Of a DNA stretch of 64,000 nucleotides, positions 26,990 to 35,473 are shown piece after piece. The stretch's first letter is position 1. Every line of letters starts with the position of its first letter. Made by a program: the position numbers and the translations under genes. Below the pieces are notes generated by a model. The model ran no database searches and was not told the DNA's origin. It saw nothing but the letters and a program-made list of their open reading frames with translations. Where the stretch lies: positions 2,511,501 to 2,575,500 of the forward strand of contig NZ_AP018817.1 in assembly GCF_024349785.1 (NCBI RefSeq), read 5' to 3'. The DNA is from Sphingomonas bisphenolicum. GTDB lineage: Bacteria; Pseudomonadota; Alphaproteobacteria; Sphingomonadales; Sphingomonadaceae.

Positions 26990-28236
26990 CGCGCATCCTT
27001 CAGCACATAGAGATGAACGCCGCCATAGATGGCCGACCGGTCGCGCGCGGTATAGTCGAGCGACTCGTCCGCCCGATAATCCCAGCGATCCAGCACATCC
27101 TCAGCGACCCGCCCCGGCAATATGCTGGGTTCCCCCGCCGTGCGGAACAGCACGCGCGCGCCGGGTTTCGCGGTCCGTGTGATCTGATCCCAAAGCGCGT
27201 TCAGTTGCTCGTCGTCCATCCAGTCCTGCGCGTCGAGCAGGATATAGCGATCGCACGAAGCTGCCGGCTGGCTGGCGAGAAAATCGGTAAAGTTGATATG
27301 CCGCACATCCACACGGCTCGCCCGCGCCCGCACCGCTTCATGGTTGGTCGCCTGCAGATAAGGCGGCAACGGCCCTTCGCCACCGGCATACCCCCGGCCA
27401 AAAGCCTGCACCGCGAAATAATTGTCCTTCAGGTCGAAGTCGCAGGCCAGTTTCTTCAGCCGCGTCTTCAGCACGCTGTCCATCCGGTCGTCGCCGGCCA
27501 GCGCCTCGAACTGGGCGGGCGGGATGCCGAGGCCAAAGAGCGACGCCGGCTGGCTGGTCAACCAGCGCACGAAGCCCTTGTCGAAGATCGGCGCCAGTTC
27601 CCGCTCGAAGATTTCGCGCTGCTCTTCGCGGCTCTGGGCATCCAGCATCCGCTTGGGATTGACGCCATGCAGCCTCGCCAGCAGATGCGCCGCGCCGATG
27701 AAGCGGCCGAGCAGGCCATGTTTGTAGATACCGCGCGCGAAACCGCCGATCCGCCGCCGCCCGATCAGGTCGCGCCCTTCCCAGTAACGCCGGGTCGCCT
27801 CGTCCAGTTGCGGCGCCACGACGTCGCGATAGGCGGCGATATTGGCCTTATTGTCCGCCTGAGCGAAAAAGCGGTGGAAGGCCGCATGGTCGGGCAGGCG
27901 CTGCGCCGCCATCAGCTTCAGCCGGTTGAGCGCGATATGCGCGGTGTTGAGATCGACCGCCGTGATCTTCGCCGGATCGGCGGTCAGATAGCTCAGCACA
28001 TTGCAGCCGCCCGACGCGATCGTCACGACATGGCTATCGGGCGTGATCGCCAGCGCCTCCATGTCCACCGCCGGGTCTTCCCATATCTGGGCATAGACCA
28101 GACCACGAAAAGCGAAGGTGAAGGCGCGCTCCAGCAGCCCCTGCTTCGACAGATGCCGGTGGCGATGCACCGCGCTGGTGATTTTCCGATGGCCAGTCTT
28201 TTTCTGATGACCAGTCTGATCCGCTGTCGCTGCCAT
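26986..28236 (-). CDS. btaA: S-adenosylmethionine:diacylglycerol 3-amino-3-carboxypropyl transferase BtaA
   Basis: This 416-residue DUF3419/BtaA protein transfers the aminocarboxypropyl group of SAM to diacylglycerol, the first step of betaine-lipid synthesis. Visible family text includes YAQIWEDPAVDMEAL, the SAM-binding VVTIASGGCNVLSYL and AVDLNTAHIALNRLK, and a C-terminal LLDAQDWMDDEQLNALW. Start 28236 (MAATADQTG) is used; a longer reading reaches toward the divergent exonuclease gene. No PhoB box was identified by eye in the gap 28237-28380. Confidence 0.9.
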   Translation of the reverse strand: MAATADQTGHQKKTGHRKITSAVHRHRHLSKQGLLERAFTFAFRGLVYAQIWEDPAVDMEALAITPDSHVVTIASGGCNVLSYLTADPAKITAVDLNTAHIALNRLKLMAAQRLPDHAAFHRFFAQADNKANIAAYRDVVAPQLDEATRRYWEGRDLIGRRRIGGFARGIYKHGLLGRFIGAAHLLARLHGVNPKRMLDAQSREEQREIFERELAPIFDKGFVRWLTSQPASLFGLGIPPAQFEALAGDDRMDSVLKTRLKKLACDFDLKDNYFAVQAFGRGYAGGEGPLPPYLQATNHEAVRARASRVDVRHINFTDFLASQPAASCDRYILLDAQDWMDDEQLNALWDQITRTAKPGARVLFRTAGEPSILPGRVAEDVLDRWDYRADESLDYTARDRSAIYGGVHLYVLKDAR

Positions 28237-28380
28237 GGCTGCACTCCTCGCTGCCGGGTCGTTCCGGCGCGGATAGGGCAATGGCATGTCGCGGGCATGA
28301 CGGGCGCGTTACGCCATGATGACGGCCTTCCGGGAAATCGCCTTGCGGAACCGGGGCGCCCTCTCCCATCTTGTGCAGAT

Positions 28381-29373
28381 ATGGCCCACTGGATCGAACC
28401 TCACCCGACCGGCATCTATGTCCGTCCTGCCGATGCCTGGATCGATCCGTCGCTACCGCAGGAGCGCGCGCTGGTCACCCACGGCCATGCCGATCATGCG
28501 CGTGGCGGCCACGGCCATGTCTGGGCCACGCGGGAGACGCTGGCGATCATGGCTCTGCGCTATGGCACCGCCAGCGGTACCGCGGTCGGCTATGGCGAGG
28601 AGGTGCGCATGGGCGGCGTCACCCTTTGCTACGTCCCCGCCGGTCATGTGCTGGGATCGGCCCAGATCGTGCTGGAGCATGGCGGCGAGCGGGTGGTGGT
28701 GACTGGCGATTACAAGCGTCGCCCCGATCCGACCTGCCTGCCGTTCGAGCCGGTGCCCTGCGACATCTTCGTGACCGAAGCGACCTTCGGTCTGCCCGTC
28801 TTCCGCCACCCGGATACCGGCAGCGAGATGGACCGGCTGCTCGCCGCGCTCCACGCCAACCCCGATCGCTGCGTGCTGGTCGGTGCCTATGCGCTGGGCA
28901 AGGCGCAGCGGGTCATCTGCGAACTGCGCGCGCGCGGCCATCATGATCCGATCTACATCCATGGCGCGATGGAACGGATGTGCGCCCTCTACGAAGAGTT
29001 CGGCGTCGCCATGGGCGAACTGCGCCCCGCGACCGGCGTCGCGGCCAAGGAGATGCGCGGCCACATCATCCTGTCGCCGCCGTCCGCGCTCAACGATCGC
29101 TGGAGCCGCCGTTTGCCCGATCCGATCACCGCCATGGCGTCGGGCTGGATGCGGGTGCGCCAGCGGGCGCGGCAGAAGAATGTCGAACTGCCGCTGGTCA
29201 TTTCAGACCATGCCGACTGGGACGAACTGACGGATACGATACACGAAGTCGCGCCGAGCGAAACCTGGATCACCCATGGCCGCGAAGAAGCCCTTCTGCA
29301 CTGGTGCATGACCCACCAGATTCGCGCCCGCGCCCTGGCGCTGGTCGGCCGCGAAGATGAGGATGAGGGGTGA
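28381..29373 (+). CDS. Ligase-associated DNA exonuclease (metallo-beta-lactamase/beta-CASP type)
   Basis: The 330-residue protein has the metallo-beta-lactamase motif THGHADHARGG at about 33-43, further metal ligands in GHVLGSAQ and VTGDYKRR, and a beta-CASP-like C-terminal part ending in SDHADWDEL and WITHGRE. Such proteins are encoded next to ATP-dependent ligases and often an Lhr helicase in a bacterial DNA-repair cluster. Here the ligase follows 95 bp downstream across an inverted repeat. The ATG at 28381 (MAHWIEPHPTG) matches the family start. Confidence 0.9.
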   Translation: MAHWIEPHPTGIYVRPADAWIDPSLPQERALVTHGHADHARGGHGHVWATRETLAIMALRYGTASGTAVGYGEEVRMGGVTLCYVPAGHVLGSAQIVLEHGGERVVVTGDYKRRPDPTCLPFEPVPCDIFVTEATFGLPVFRHPDTGSEMDRLLAALHANPDRCVLVGAYALGKAQRVICELRARGHHDPIYIHGAMERMCALYEEFGVAMGELRPATGVAAKEMRGHIILSPPSALNDRWSRRLPDPITAMASGWMRVRQRARQKNVELPLVISDHADWDELTDTIHEVAPSETWITHGREEALLHWCMTHQIRARALALVGREDEDEG

Positions 29374-29393
29374 TGCGATCGCACACCCCACAT

Positions 29394-29457
29394 CCGTTCG
29401 GTTCGAGCCTGTCGACACCCCTCACACAACGGTTCTCGACGGGCTCGAACCGAACGG
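29394..29457. repeat. Inverted repeat family A, copy 3
   Basis: Arms 29394-29415 and 29431-29457 carry CCGTTCGGTTCGAGCC and its complement GGCTCGAACCGAACGG. It lies between the exonuclease and ligase genes inside the presumed operon, the same kind of placement as copy 1. Confidence 0.85.
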
Positions 29458-29467
29458 GGGCAGAATA

Positions 29468-31066
29468 ATGAGGCAATTCTCCCAACTCCTCGACGGTCTC
29501 GTCTACACCCGTTCCCGCAACGGCAAGCTGGACCTGATCGCCGCCTATATGCGCGACGCGCCCGATCCCGATCGCGGCTGGGCGCTCGCCGCGCTGACGG
29601 GCAATCTCGATCTCAAGGCCGTCAAATCCTCCGCCATCGGCGAGATGATCCGCGCCCGTACCGACCCCGTCCTCTATGAAATGAGCCGCGACTATGTCGG
29701 CGACCTTGCCGAAACCGTCGCCCTGCTCTGGCCCAAACGGGACGACCAGCCCGCCGAACTGGACGACGGCTCGCTCAGCCTGTCCGCCGTGATTGATCGC
29801 CTCCATGGTGTCAGCCGCGCCGCCGCGCCCGACACCCTGGCGCAGATGATGGATCATCTCGACTCCTCGGGCCGCTTTGCGCTGCTCAAGCTCGCGACCG
29901 GCGGCCTGCGCGTCGGTATCTCCGCCCGCCTCGCCAAAACCGGCTTCGCCCAAAGCTTCGACCTCGACGTCGACGATGTCGAACAGGTGTGGCACGCCCT
30001 CGCCCCGCCCTATACGGCCCTGTTCGACTGGGCGGAGGGCCGCACCGGCCGCCCGGACCCGGAAGGCACGCCCTATTTCCGTCCCTTCATGCTCGCCCAT
30101 CCGCTGGAGGCCGACAGCGTCGACCTCACCGACTATGCCGCCGAATGGAAATGGGACGGCATCCGTATCCAGATCGTCGGCACCGGGGGCGAAACACGTC
30201 TCTACAGCCGCGCTGGCGACGATATTTCCGGCAGCTTCCCGGAAATCGCCGCCGCCTTCACGGGCCACGCCGTCCTCGACGGCGAACTTTTGGTAAAGGG
30301 GGAGGTCCAGGGCGCCGCCGAACATGGCGGTGCCGCGGCCAGCTTCAACGCCCTGCAACAGCGCCTCGGCCGCAAGGCGGTCAGCGCCAGGATGATGGAG
30401 GATTACCCCGCCTTCGTCCGCCTCTACGACCTGCTGATCGAAGGCGACACCGACCTGCGCGCTTTGCCGTGGACCGACCGCCGAGCGCGGCTGGAAGCCT
30501 TCATGCCCGGCCTCGACCCGAACCGCTTCGATCTGTCCGCCGTCATCGATGCCACCGATTTCCAAGCGCTGGCCGATATCCGCGCGGGCGCCCGCGACGC
30601 CGCGATCGAGGGCGTCATGCTCAAGCGCCGCGACAGTCCCTATGTCGCCGGGCGCAAGGCCGCGCTCTGGTATAAATGGAAGCGCGATCCCCTGACCGCC
30701 GACTGCGTGATGATGTACGCCCAGCGCGGCCATGGCAAACGCTCCTCCTTCTATTCGGACTATACGTTCGGCTGCTGGACTCCGGATGGCGAATTGCTGC
30801 CGGTGGGCAAGGCCTATAGCGGCTTCACCGACGAAGAGTTGAAATGGCTCGACCGTTTCGTCCGCCAGAATACGGTCGCCCGTTTCGGCCCGGTGCGGGA
30901 GGTCGAAAAGACGCTGGTGCTGGAAGTCGCGTTCGACTCGATCCATGACAGCAAGCGCCATAAATCCGGCCTCGCCATGCGCTTCCCCCGCATCGCCCGC
31001 ATCCGCAAGGATAAGCCCGCGCAGGAAGCCGACACGGTGGAGGGGTTGAAGAAGTTGGTGAGTTAG
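29468..31066 (+). CDS. ATP-dependent DNA ligase
   Basis: This 532-residue ligase seals nicks using ATP. The adenylated lysine is in AAEWKWDGIRIQ near residue 225, followed by YSRAGDDISGSFPEI, VLDGELLV, EGVMLKRRDSPY and WYKWKRDP, the standard nucleotidyltransferase motifs, with an N-terminal DNA-binding domain (MRQFSQLLDGL...) and a C-terminal OB fold. It is an accessory enzyme distinct from the NAD-dependent replicative ligase. It follows the ligase-associated exonuclease; the Lhr helicase usual in this cluster is not next to it. Confidence 0.94.
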   Translation: MRQFSQLLDGLVYTRSRNGKLDLIAAYMRDAPDPDRGWALAALTGNLDLKAVKSSAIGEMIRARTDPVLYEMSRDYVGDLAETVALLWPKRDDQPAELDDGSLSLSAVIDRLHGVSRAAAPDTLAQMMDHLDSSGRFALLKLATGGLRVGISARLAKTGFAQSFDLDVDDVEQVWHALAPPYTALFDWAEGRTGRPDPEGTPYFRPFMLAHPLEADSVDLTDYAAEWKWDGIRIQIVGTGGETRLYSRAGDDISGSFPEIAAAFTGHAVLDGELLVKGEVQGAAEHGGAAASFNALQQRLGRKAVSARMMEDYPAFVRLYDLLIEGDTDLRALPWTDRRARLEAFMPGLDPNRFDLSAVIDATDFQALADIRAGARDAAIEGVMLKRRDSPYVAGRKAALWYKWKRDPLTADCVMMYAQRGHGKRSSFYSDYTFGCWTPDGELLPVGKAYSGFTDEELKWLDRFVRQNTVARFGPVREVEKTLVLEVAFDSIHDSKRHKSGLAMRFPRIARIRKDKPAQEADTVEGLKKLVS

Positions 31067-31094
31067 CGCAGGATGGATCAAAAGGAGAACGGAT

Positions 31095-31442
31095 ATGCCC
31101 TATACCGGAAGCTGCCATTGCGGCGCCGTGACCTTCAGCGTCGCGGCGGACGCGCCCAGCGAAGCTATGACCTGCAACTGTTCCCATTGCAGCCGCAAGG
31201 GCTTCGTCCTGACCTTCGTGCCGGCGGATCAGTTCACGCTCGATAGCGGCGCGGACGAACTGAACGACTATCTCTTCTACAAGCACGCGATCACGCATCA
31301 ATTCTGCAAGACCTGCGGCACGGAAGCGTTCGCGCTCGGCAAATCGCCCAACGGCCCGATGCGCGCGATCAACCTGCGCTGCGTGCCGGCGGTCGATATC
31401 GACGCATTGACGATCAACAAGGTCGACGGCGCCAGCTTCTGA
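31095..31442 (+). CDS. GFA-family (glutathione-dependent formaldehyde-activating-like) zinc protein
   Basis: A 115-residue protein with the zinc-cysteine pattern of the GFA family: CHCGAVTF near residue 8, CNCSHCSRKG near 30-39, and FCKTCGTEAF near 76-85. The first family member was linked to formaldehyde-glutathione adduct formation, but most members have no proven activity. AAAAGGAG lies before the ATG at 31095. Its link to the ligase gene 28 bp upstream is probably only transcriptional. Confidence 0.9.
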   Translation: MPYTGSCHCGAVTFSVAADAPSEAMTCNCSHCSRKGFVLTFVPADQFTLDSGADELNDYLFYKHAITHQFCKTCGTEAFALGKSPNGPMRAINLRCVPAVDIDALTINKVDGASF

Positions 31443-31451
31443 CAGTCTGAC

Positions 31452-31480
31452 TTTGCGCTGTCACGTGACGTCCCTATATG
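31452..31480 (+). promoter_or_regulatory. Candidate promoter with palindromic spacer before the carboxynorspermidine dehydrogenase gene
   Basis: TTTGCG (31452-31457) and TATATG (31475-31480) are 17 bases apart, a fair sigma-70 match. The spacer holds the perfect palindrome GTCACGTGAC (31460-31469), placed where a repressor would block polymerase. Confidence 0.45.
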
Positions 31481-31526
31481 GGCGCTTTCGCGCGTCGGGC
31501 GCGACCATAGTGATGGAGCAGTTGAA

Positions 31527-32732
31527 TTGAGCAAGGTTCTGGTCATCGGCGCAGGCGGCGTCGGGTCTGTCGCGGTCCACAAGATGGCGATGAACAGCGA
31601 TATTTTCAGCCATATCACGCTCGCCAGCCGCCGTCTCGTCAGTTGCGAGAAAGTCGCCGAATCGGTTCTGGCGCGCACCGGCGTGACCATCGACGTGGCG
31701 CAGGTCGATGCCGATAATGTCGAGGAAACCATCGCCCTCATCCAGAAGGTGCAGCCCAAGCTGGTCGTGAACCTGGCCCTGCCCTATCAGGATCTGGCGA
31801 TCATGGACGCCTGCCTGGCCACGAAGACCGACTATCTGGACACCGCCAATTACGAACCGCGCGACACCGCCAAGTTCGAATATAGCTGGCAATGGGCCTA
31901 TCAGGAGCGTTTCAAGGAGGCGGGCATCATGGCGCTGCTGGGTTCCGGCTTCGATCCCGGCGTCACCAGCGTCTTCGCGTCCTACATCAAGAAGCATCTG
32001 CTCGACCGGATCGACACGCTCGACATTCTCGATTGCAACGGCGGCGACCATGGCCAGCATTTCGCCACCAACTTCAACCCGGAAATCAACATCCGCGAAG
32101 TGACCGCCCCGTCGCGCCACTGGGCCCATGGCGAATGGGTCGAAGGCCCGGCGCTCAGCCACAAGCAAGCCTTCGATTTCGATCAGGTCGGCGAAAAAAA
32201 CATGTACCTCATGTATCATGAGGAACTGGAAAGCCTCGCCAAATTCTATCCGGAAATCAAACGTATCCGCTTCTGGATGACCTTCGGCGACGCCTATTTG
32301 AAGCATCTCGAAGTGCTCCAGAATGTCGGCATGACCCGGATCGATCCGGTCATCTACAATGGCCAGGAAATCATCCCGCTCCAGTTCCTCAAAGCCGTGC
32401 TGCCCGAACCGTCGAGCCTGGGGTCGACCACCAAAGGCAAGACCAATATCGGCGACATCGCGACGGGCGAAAAGGATGGCGAAGCCAAGACCGTCTATGT
32501 CTATCAGGTGTGCGACCATGAGGACGCCTATGCCGAAACCGGCAATCAGGCGGTCAGCTACACCACCGGCGTCCCCGCGATGATCGGCGCGGCGATGATG
32601 CTGACCGGCGCGTGGAAAGGGGAAGGCGTGTTCAACATCGAACAGTTCGATCCCGATCCCTTCATGGACATGCTGAACAAGCATGGCCTGCCCTGGCAGG
32701 TGAAGGAACTGGACGCGCCACTGGCCTTCTAA
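31527..32732 (+). CDS. Carboxynorspermidine/carboxyspermidine dehydrogenase (saccharopine dehydrogenase family)
   Basis: The 401-residue enzyme reductively couples a diamine (putrescine or diaminopropane) with aspartate semialdehyde to give a carboxylated triamine. It has the N-terminal nucleotide loop VLVIGAGGVGSVAVH, family segments DYLDTANYEPRD and GSGFDPGVTSVF, and the central CNGGDHGQHFATNFNPEIN. Identity as CANSDH rather than a lysine-pathway enzyme is supported by the adjacent nspC. The start is a TTG at 31527 with GGAG ahead, since no ATG fits the conserved N-terminus. Confidence 0.92.
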   Translation: MSKVLVIGAGGVGSVAVHKMAMNSDIFSHITLASRRLVSCEKVAESVLARTGVTIDVAQVDADNVEETIALIQKVQPKLVVNLALPYQDLAIMDACLATKTDYLDTANYEPRDTAKFEYSWQWAYQERFKEAGIMALLGSGFDPGVTSVFASYIKKHLLDRIDTLDILDCNGGDHGQHFATNFNPEINIREVTAPSRHWAHGEWVEGPALSHKQAFDFDQVGEKNMYLMYHEELESLAKFYPEIKRIRFWMTFGDAYLKHLEVLQNVGMTRIDPVIYNGQEIIPLQFLKAVLPEPSSLGSTTKGKTNIGDIATGEKDGEAKTVYVYQVCDHEDAYAETGNQAVSYTTGVPAMIGAAMMLTGAWKGEGVFNIEQFDPDPFMDMLNKHGLPWQVKELDAPLAF

Positions 32733-32738
32733 AACTGT

Positions 32739-32820
32739 GTCATCCCAGCGCAGGCTGGGATCTCTCTTTTCTTCTGTGGCGCCACAAAGAAGTGAGACCC
32801 CAGCTTTCGCCGGGGTGACG
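32739..32820. repeat. Intergenic inverted repeat, family B, copy 2
   Basis: The outer arms (GTCATCCCAGCGCAGGCTGG and the complement ending GGGGTGAC) and an inner near-perfect CTTCTGTGGC/GCCACAAAGAAG dyad fold into one long hairpin centred near 32780. It fills the gap between the dehydrogenase gene and nspC. Confidence 0.8.
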
Positions 32821-32845
32821 GCGCGGCAGGATGGAGTATTACCCC

Positions 32846-34018
32846 ATGGAAACCCGCGCCGGCGATCCCGCCGCCTTCGCCCGCTTCGACCTCTACCGCG
32901 TCCCCTCGCCCGCCTTCGTGGTGGATGAGGCCGCGGTGCGGCGGAACCTTGCCGTCCTGCGCGACATAGGCGATCGTGCCGGCATCAAGGTCTTGGGCGC
33001 GCTCAAGGCCTTCTCCATGTGGTCGCTTGGGGGCGTGCTGGGCGAATATCTCGACGGCGTCTGCGCATCGGGCATCTACGAAGCCCGCCTCGGTCGGGAG
33101 GAGTATAAGGGTGAGGTCGCCACCTACTGCGCCGCCTACAAGCCAGACGATCTGGCCGAAATCCTCAAAATTTCCGACCATGTCATCTTCAACAGCCCGG
33201 GCCAGATCGCGCGGCTCAAGCCCGTGATCGACGCCGCCCGCGCGGACGGCCGCATCTTCGACATCGGCCTGCGCCTCAACCCTCTCCACCCGGAAGGGGA
33301 AGTGCCCAAATATGACCCGTCGCAGCCGCACAGCCGCCTCGGTTTCCCGGTAAACCAGTTACGGCCGGAGCATCTGGAGGGGGTAGACGGCCTGCACGTC
33401 CACAATCTCTGCGAACAGGATTTTGAGCCGCTGGCCCGCACCTGGGCCGCGATCGAACCCTATGTCATGCCCCATGTCGGCGGCCTCAAATGGCTGAACT
33501 TCGGCGGTGGTCACCATGTCACCCGCGCCGATTACCAGATCGACGACCTCATCGCCTTCTTACAACAGGTGAAAGCGCAGACCGGCCTCACCCTCTATAT
33601 CGAGCCAGGCGAGGCTATGGCGCTGGACGCGGGCATATTGATCGGCGAAATCCTCGACGTGATCGACAACGGGATGCCCGTCGCCATCACCGACATCAGC
33701 GCCACCTGCCATATGCCCGACGTGATCGAGGCGCCCTATCGCCCCGCCATGCTGCATGAGCCGGACGAAGGCGCGGTCACCCGACTCGGCGGCCCATCCT
33801 GCCTGGCTGGCGACATCATCGGCGACTATCGAGTCCCCGGCGGCGCGGAGCCGGGCGCGCGCATCGCCTTCCTCGATCAGGCCCATTATTCGATGGTGAA
33901 GACCAACACCTTCAACGGCGTGCCCTTGCCAGCCATCTGGCTGTGGCACTCGGAAACCGATGAACTCAAGGAAATCCGCGCCTTTTCCTATAGCGATTTC
34001 AAGACCCGTCTCTCGTAA
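32846..34018 (+). CDS. nspC: Carboxynorspermidine decarboxylase
   Basis: This 390-residue alanine-racemase-fold PLP enzyme decarboxylates carboxynorspermidine or carboxyspermidine to the free triamine. The PLP lysine is in VLGALKAFSMW, the phosphate-binding glycine loop is NFGGGHHV, and the catalytic cysteine is in GGPSCLAGD. Start 32846 (METRAGDPAAF) is chosen because GGAG sits nine bases upstream; the ATG at 32831 has no properly spaced site. With the preceding dehydrogenase it forms a SpeD/SpeE-independent route to spermidine-type polyamines. Confidence 0.94.
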   Translation: METRAGDPAAFARFDLYRVPSPAFVVDEAAVRRNLAVLRDIGDRAGIKVLGALKAFSMWSLGGVLGEYLDGVCASGIYEARLGREEYKGEVATYCAAYKPDDLAEILKISDHVIFNSPGQIARLKPVIDAARADGRIFDIGLRLNPLHPEGEVPKYDPSQPHSRLGFPVNQLRPEHLEGVDGLHVHNLCEQDFEPLARTWAAIEPYVMPHVGGLKWLNFGGGHHVTRADYQIDDLIAFLQQVKAQTGLTLYIEPGEAMALDAGILIGEILDVIDNGMPVAITDISATCHMPDVIEAPYRPAMLHEPDEGAVTRLGGPSCLAGDIIGDYRVPGGAEPGARIAFLDQAHYSMVKTNTFNGVPLPAIWLWHSETDELKEIRAFSYSDFKTRLS

Positions 34019-34062
34019 CGCACGTTTCGTAGCCTCCTGCGCAACAAAATTTTCACATGCGC

Positions 34063-34091
34063 TTTACAGGGGGGACCCCTCCGCATATATC
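34063..34091 (+). promoter_or_regulatory. Candidate promoter of the ornithine-type decarboxylase gene
   Basis: TTTACA (34063-34068) and TATATC (34086-34091) are separated by 17 bases, whose first half is the dyad AGGGG-GGA-CCCCT. The predicted leader would be about 70 bases. Regulation by polyamines is possible but not shown. Confidence 0.5.
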
Positions 34092-34165
34092 GACCGTCCG
34101 CTGCCCCATGGGACTTCCACCGCAAGGCAGCTTTTCGCCCTGAACTACACTGGAGGTCCCTTGAA

Positions 34166-35365
34166 TTGCACAAGCATCCTAGCGCGCTGGGGGTAGCGAC
34201 CACCCTCAAACCGGCAGCACCGGTAACGCTGATTCGCCCCGAAGCCGCTGCTCGGGCCGCCCGATTCTTCGTCGAGAAGTTTCCGGGTCGCTCGCTCTAT
34301 GCGGTCAAGGCGAACCCGTCACCCGATCTGATCCGCACGCTGTTCGCCAACGGTGTCACGCATTTTGACGTGGCGTCGATCGCGGAAGTGCGGCTGGTCG
34401 CCGAAACGCTGGCGGGCGAAGAGGGTGTCAAACTCTGCTTCATGCACCCGGTCAAGGCCGAAGAAGCGATCGCGGAAGCCTATCATCGCTACGGCGTGCG
34501 CACCTTCTCGCTCGACACGATCGACGAGTTGGACAAGATCATGCGCGCCTGCGACGATGCGACCGATCTGGAGCTGTGCGTGCGCCTGCGCGTGTCGTCA
34601 GAACATTCCGAACTTTCCCTCGCCTCCAAGTTCGGCGCGGAACTGGGCGAAACCCGCGAATTGCTGATGGCCACGCGTCAGGCGGCCGATGCGCTGGGCA
34701 TCTGCTTCCATGTCGGAAGCCAGGCGATGAGCCCGCAGGCCTATAGCGATGCGATCGAACGTGTCCGCGCCGCGATCGTGGACGCAGCCGTCACGGTCGA
34801 CATCATCGATGTCGGCGGCGGCTTCCCGTCCATCTATCCGGGCATGGAGCCGGTCGCGCTCGAAAATTATTTCGAAGCGATCCATCGCGGCTTCGAAAGC
34901 CTGCCGGTCAGCTATTCGTCGGAACTGTGGTGCGAACCCGGCCGCGCGCTGTCGGCGGAATATAGCTCGATCATCGTGCGCGTCGAACGCCGTCGCGGCA
35001 CCGAACTCTACATCACCGACGGCGCCTATGGCGCGCTGTTCGATGCCGCGCATATCGGCTGGCGCTTCCCCGTCGCGCTGCTGCGGGAAGAGGAGAGCGA
35101 GGAGGAACTGACCGCCTTCTCCTTCTACGGCCCGACCTGCGACGACATGGACCATATGGTCGGCCCGTTCATGCTGCCGGCGGACGTGACTGTGGGCGAC
35201 TATATCGAAATCGGGATGCTCGGCGCCTATGGCGCGGCGATGCGGACCGGGTTCAACGGCTTCACGTCGGAAGCCACGATCGAGGTGGAGGACGAGCCGA
35301 TGGCCAGCCTCTACACCGAAGTCGTGCCGGTCCGCCGTCGCGCAAACGTCATCAAGCTGGGCTAA
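34166..35365 (+). CDS. Ornithine/lysine-type decarboxylase (alanine racemase fold)
   Basis: The 399-residue group IV decarboxylase makes putrescine or cadaverine. The PLP lysine is in YAVKANPSPDL near residue 49, the glycine loop is DVGGGFPSIYPG, the EPGRAL phosphate motif follows, and the subunit-interface catalytic cysteine is in YGPTCDDMDHM. It probably supplies the diamine for the upstream dehydrogenase and NspC. The start is a TTG at 34166 with GGAGG nine bases before it. Ornithine is the likelier substrate, but lysine cannot be excluded from the sequence. Confidence 0.92.
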   Translation: MHKHPSALGVATTLKPAAPVTLIRPEAAARAARFFVEKFPGRSLYAVKANPSPDLIRTLFANGVTHFDVASIAEVRLVAETLAGEEGVKLCFMHPVKAEEAIAEAYHRYGVRTFSLDTIDELDKIMRACDDATDLELCVRLRVSSEHSELSLASKFGAELGETRELLMATRQAADALGICFHVGSQAMSPQAYSDAIERVRAAIVDAAVTVDIIDVGGGFPSIYPGMEPVALENYFEAIHRGFESLPVSYSSELWCEPGRALSAEYSSIIVRVERRRGTELYITDGAYGALFDAAHIGWRFPVALLREEESEEELTAFSFYGPTCDDMDHMVGPFMLPADVTVGDYIEIGMLGAYGAAMRTGFNGFTSEATIEVEDEPMASLYTEVVPVRRRANVIKLG

Positions 35366-35435
35366 ACCGACTCCGGTTCCCCGGAGAGGATGTCTGTTCC
35401 CGGCCAGCCACGAGCCGGAACATAGAGAAACTGCC

Positions 35436-35470
35436 AATCCCTCGCCGCTCCCCCCTCGCGGCGAGGGATT
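35436..35470. terminator. Strong hairpin between convergent genes
   Basis: AATCCCTCGCCGC (35436-35448) pairs perfectly with GCGGCGAGGGATT (35458-35470) across a 9-base loop. It sits between the decarboxylase gene and the converging RNA methyltransferase gene and probably ends transcription from the plus strand, perhaps both. Confidence 0.75.
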
Positions 35471-35473
35471 GTC

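Noticed and set aside
26872..28380. N-terminal extension of the ligase-associated exonuclease
   Set aside because: The extension runs through btaA on the opposite strand and has no recognisable sequence; the family start is at 28381.
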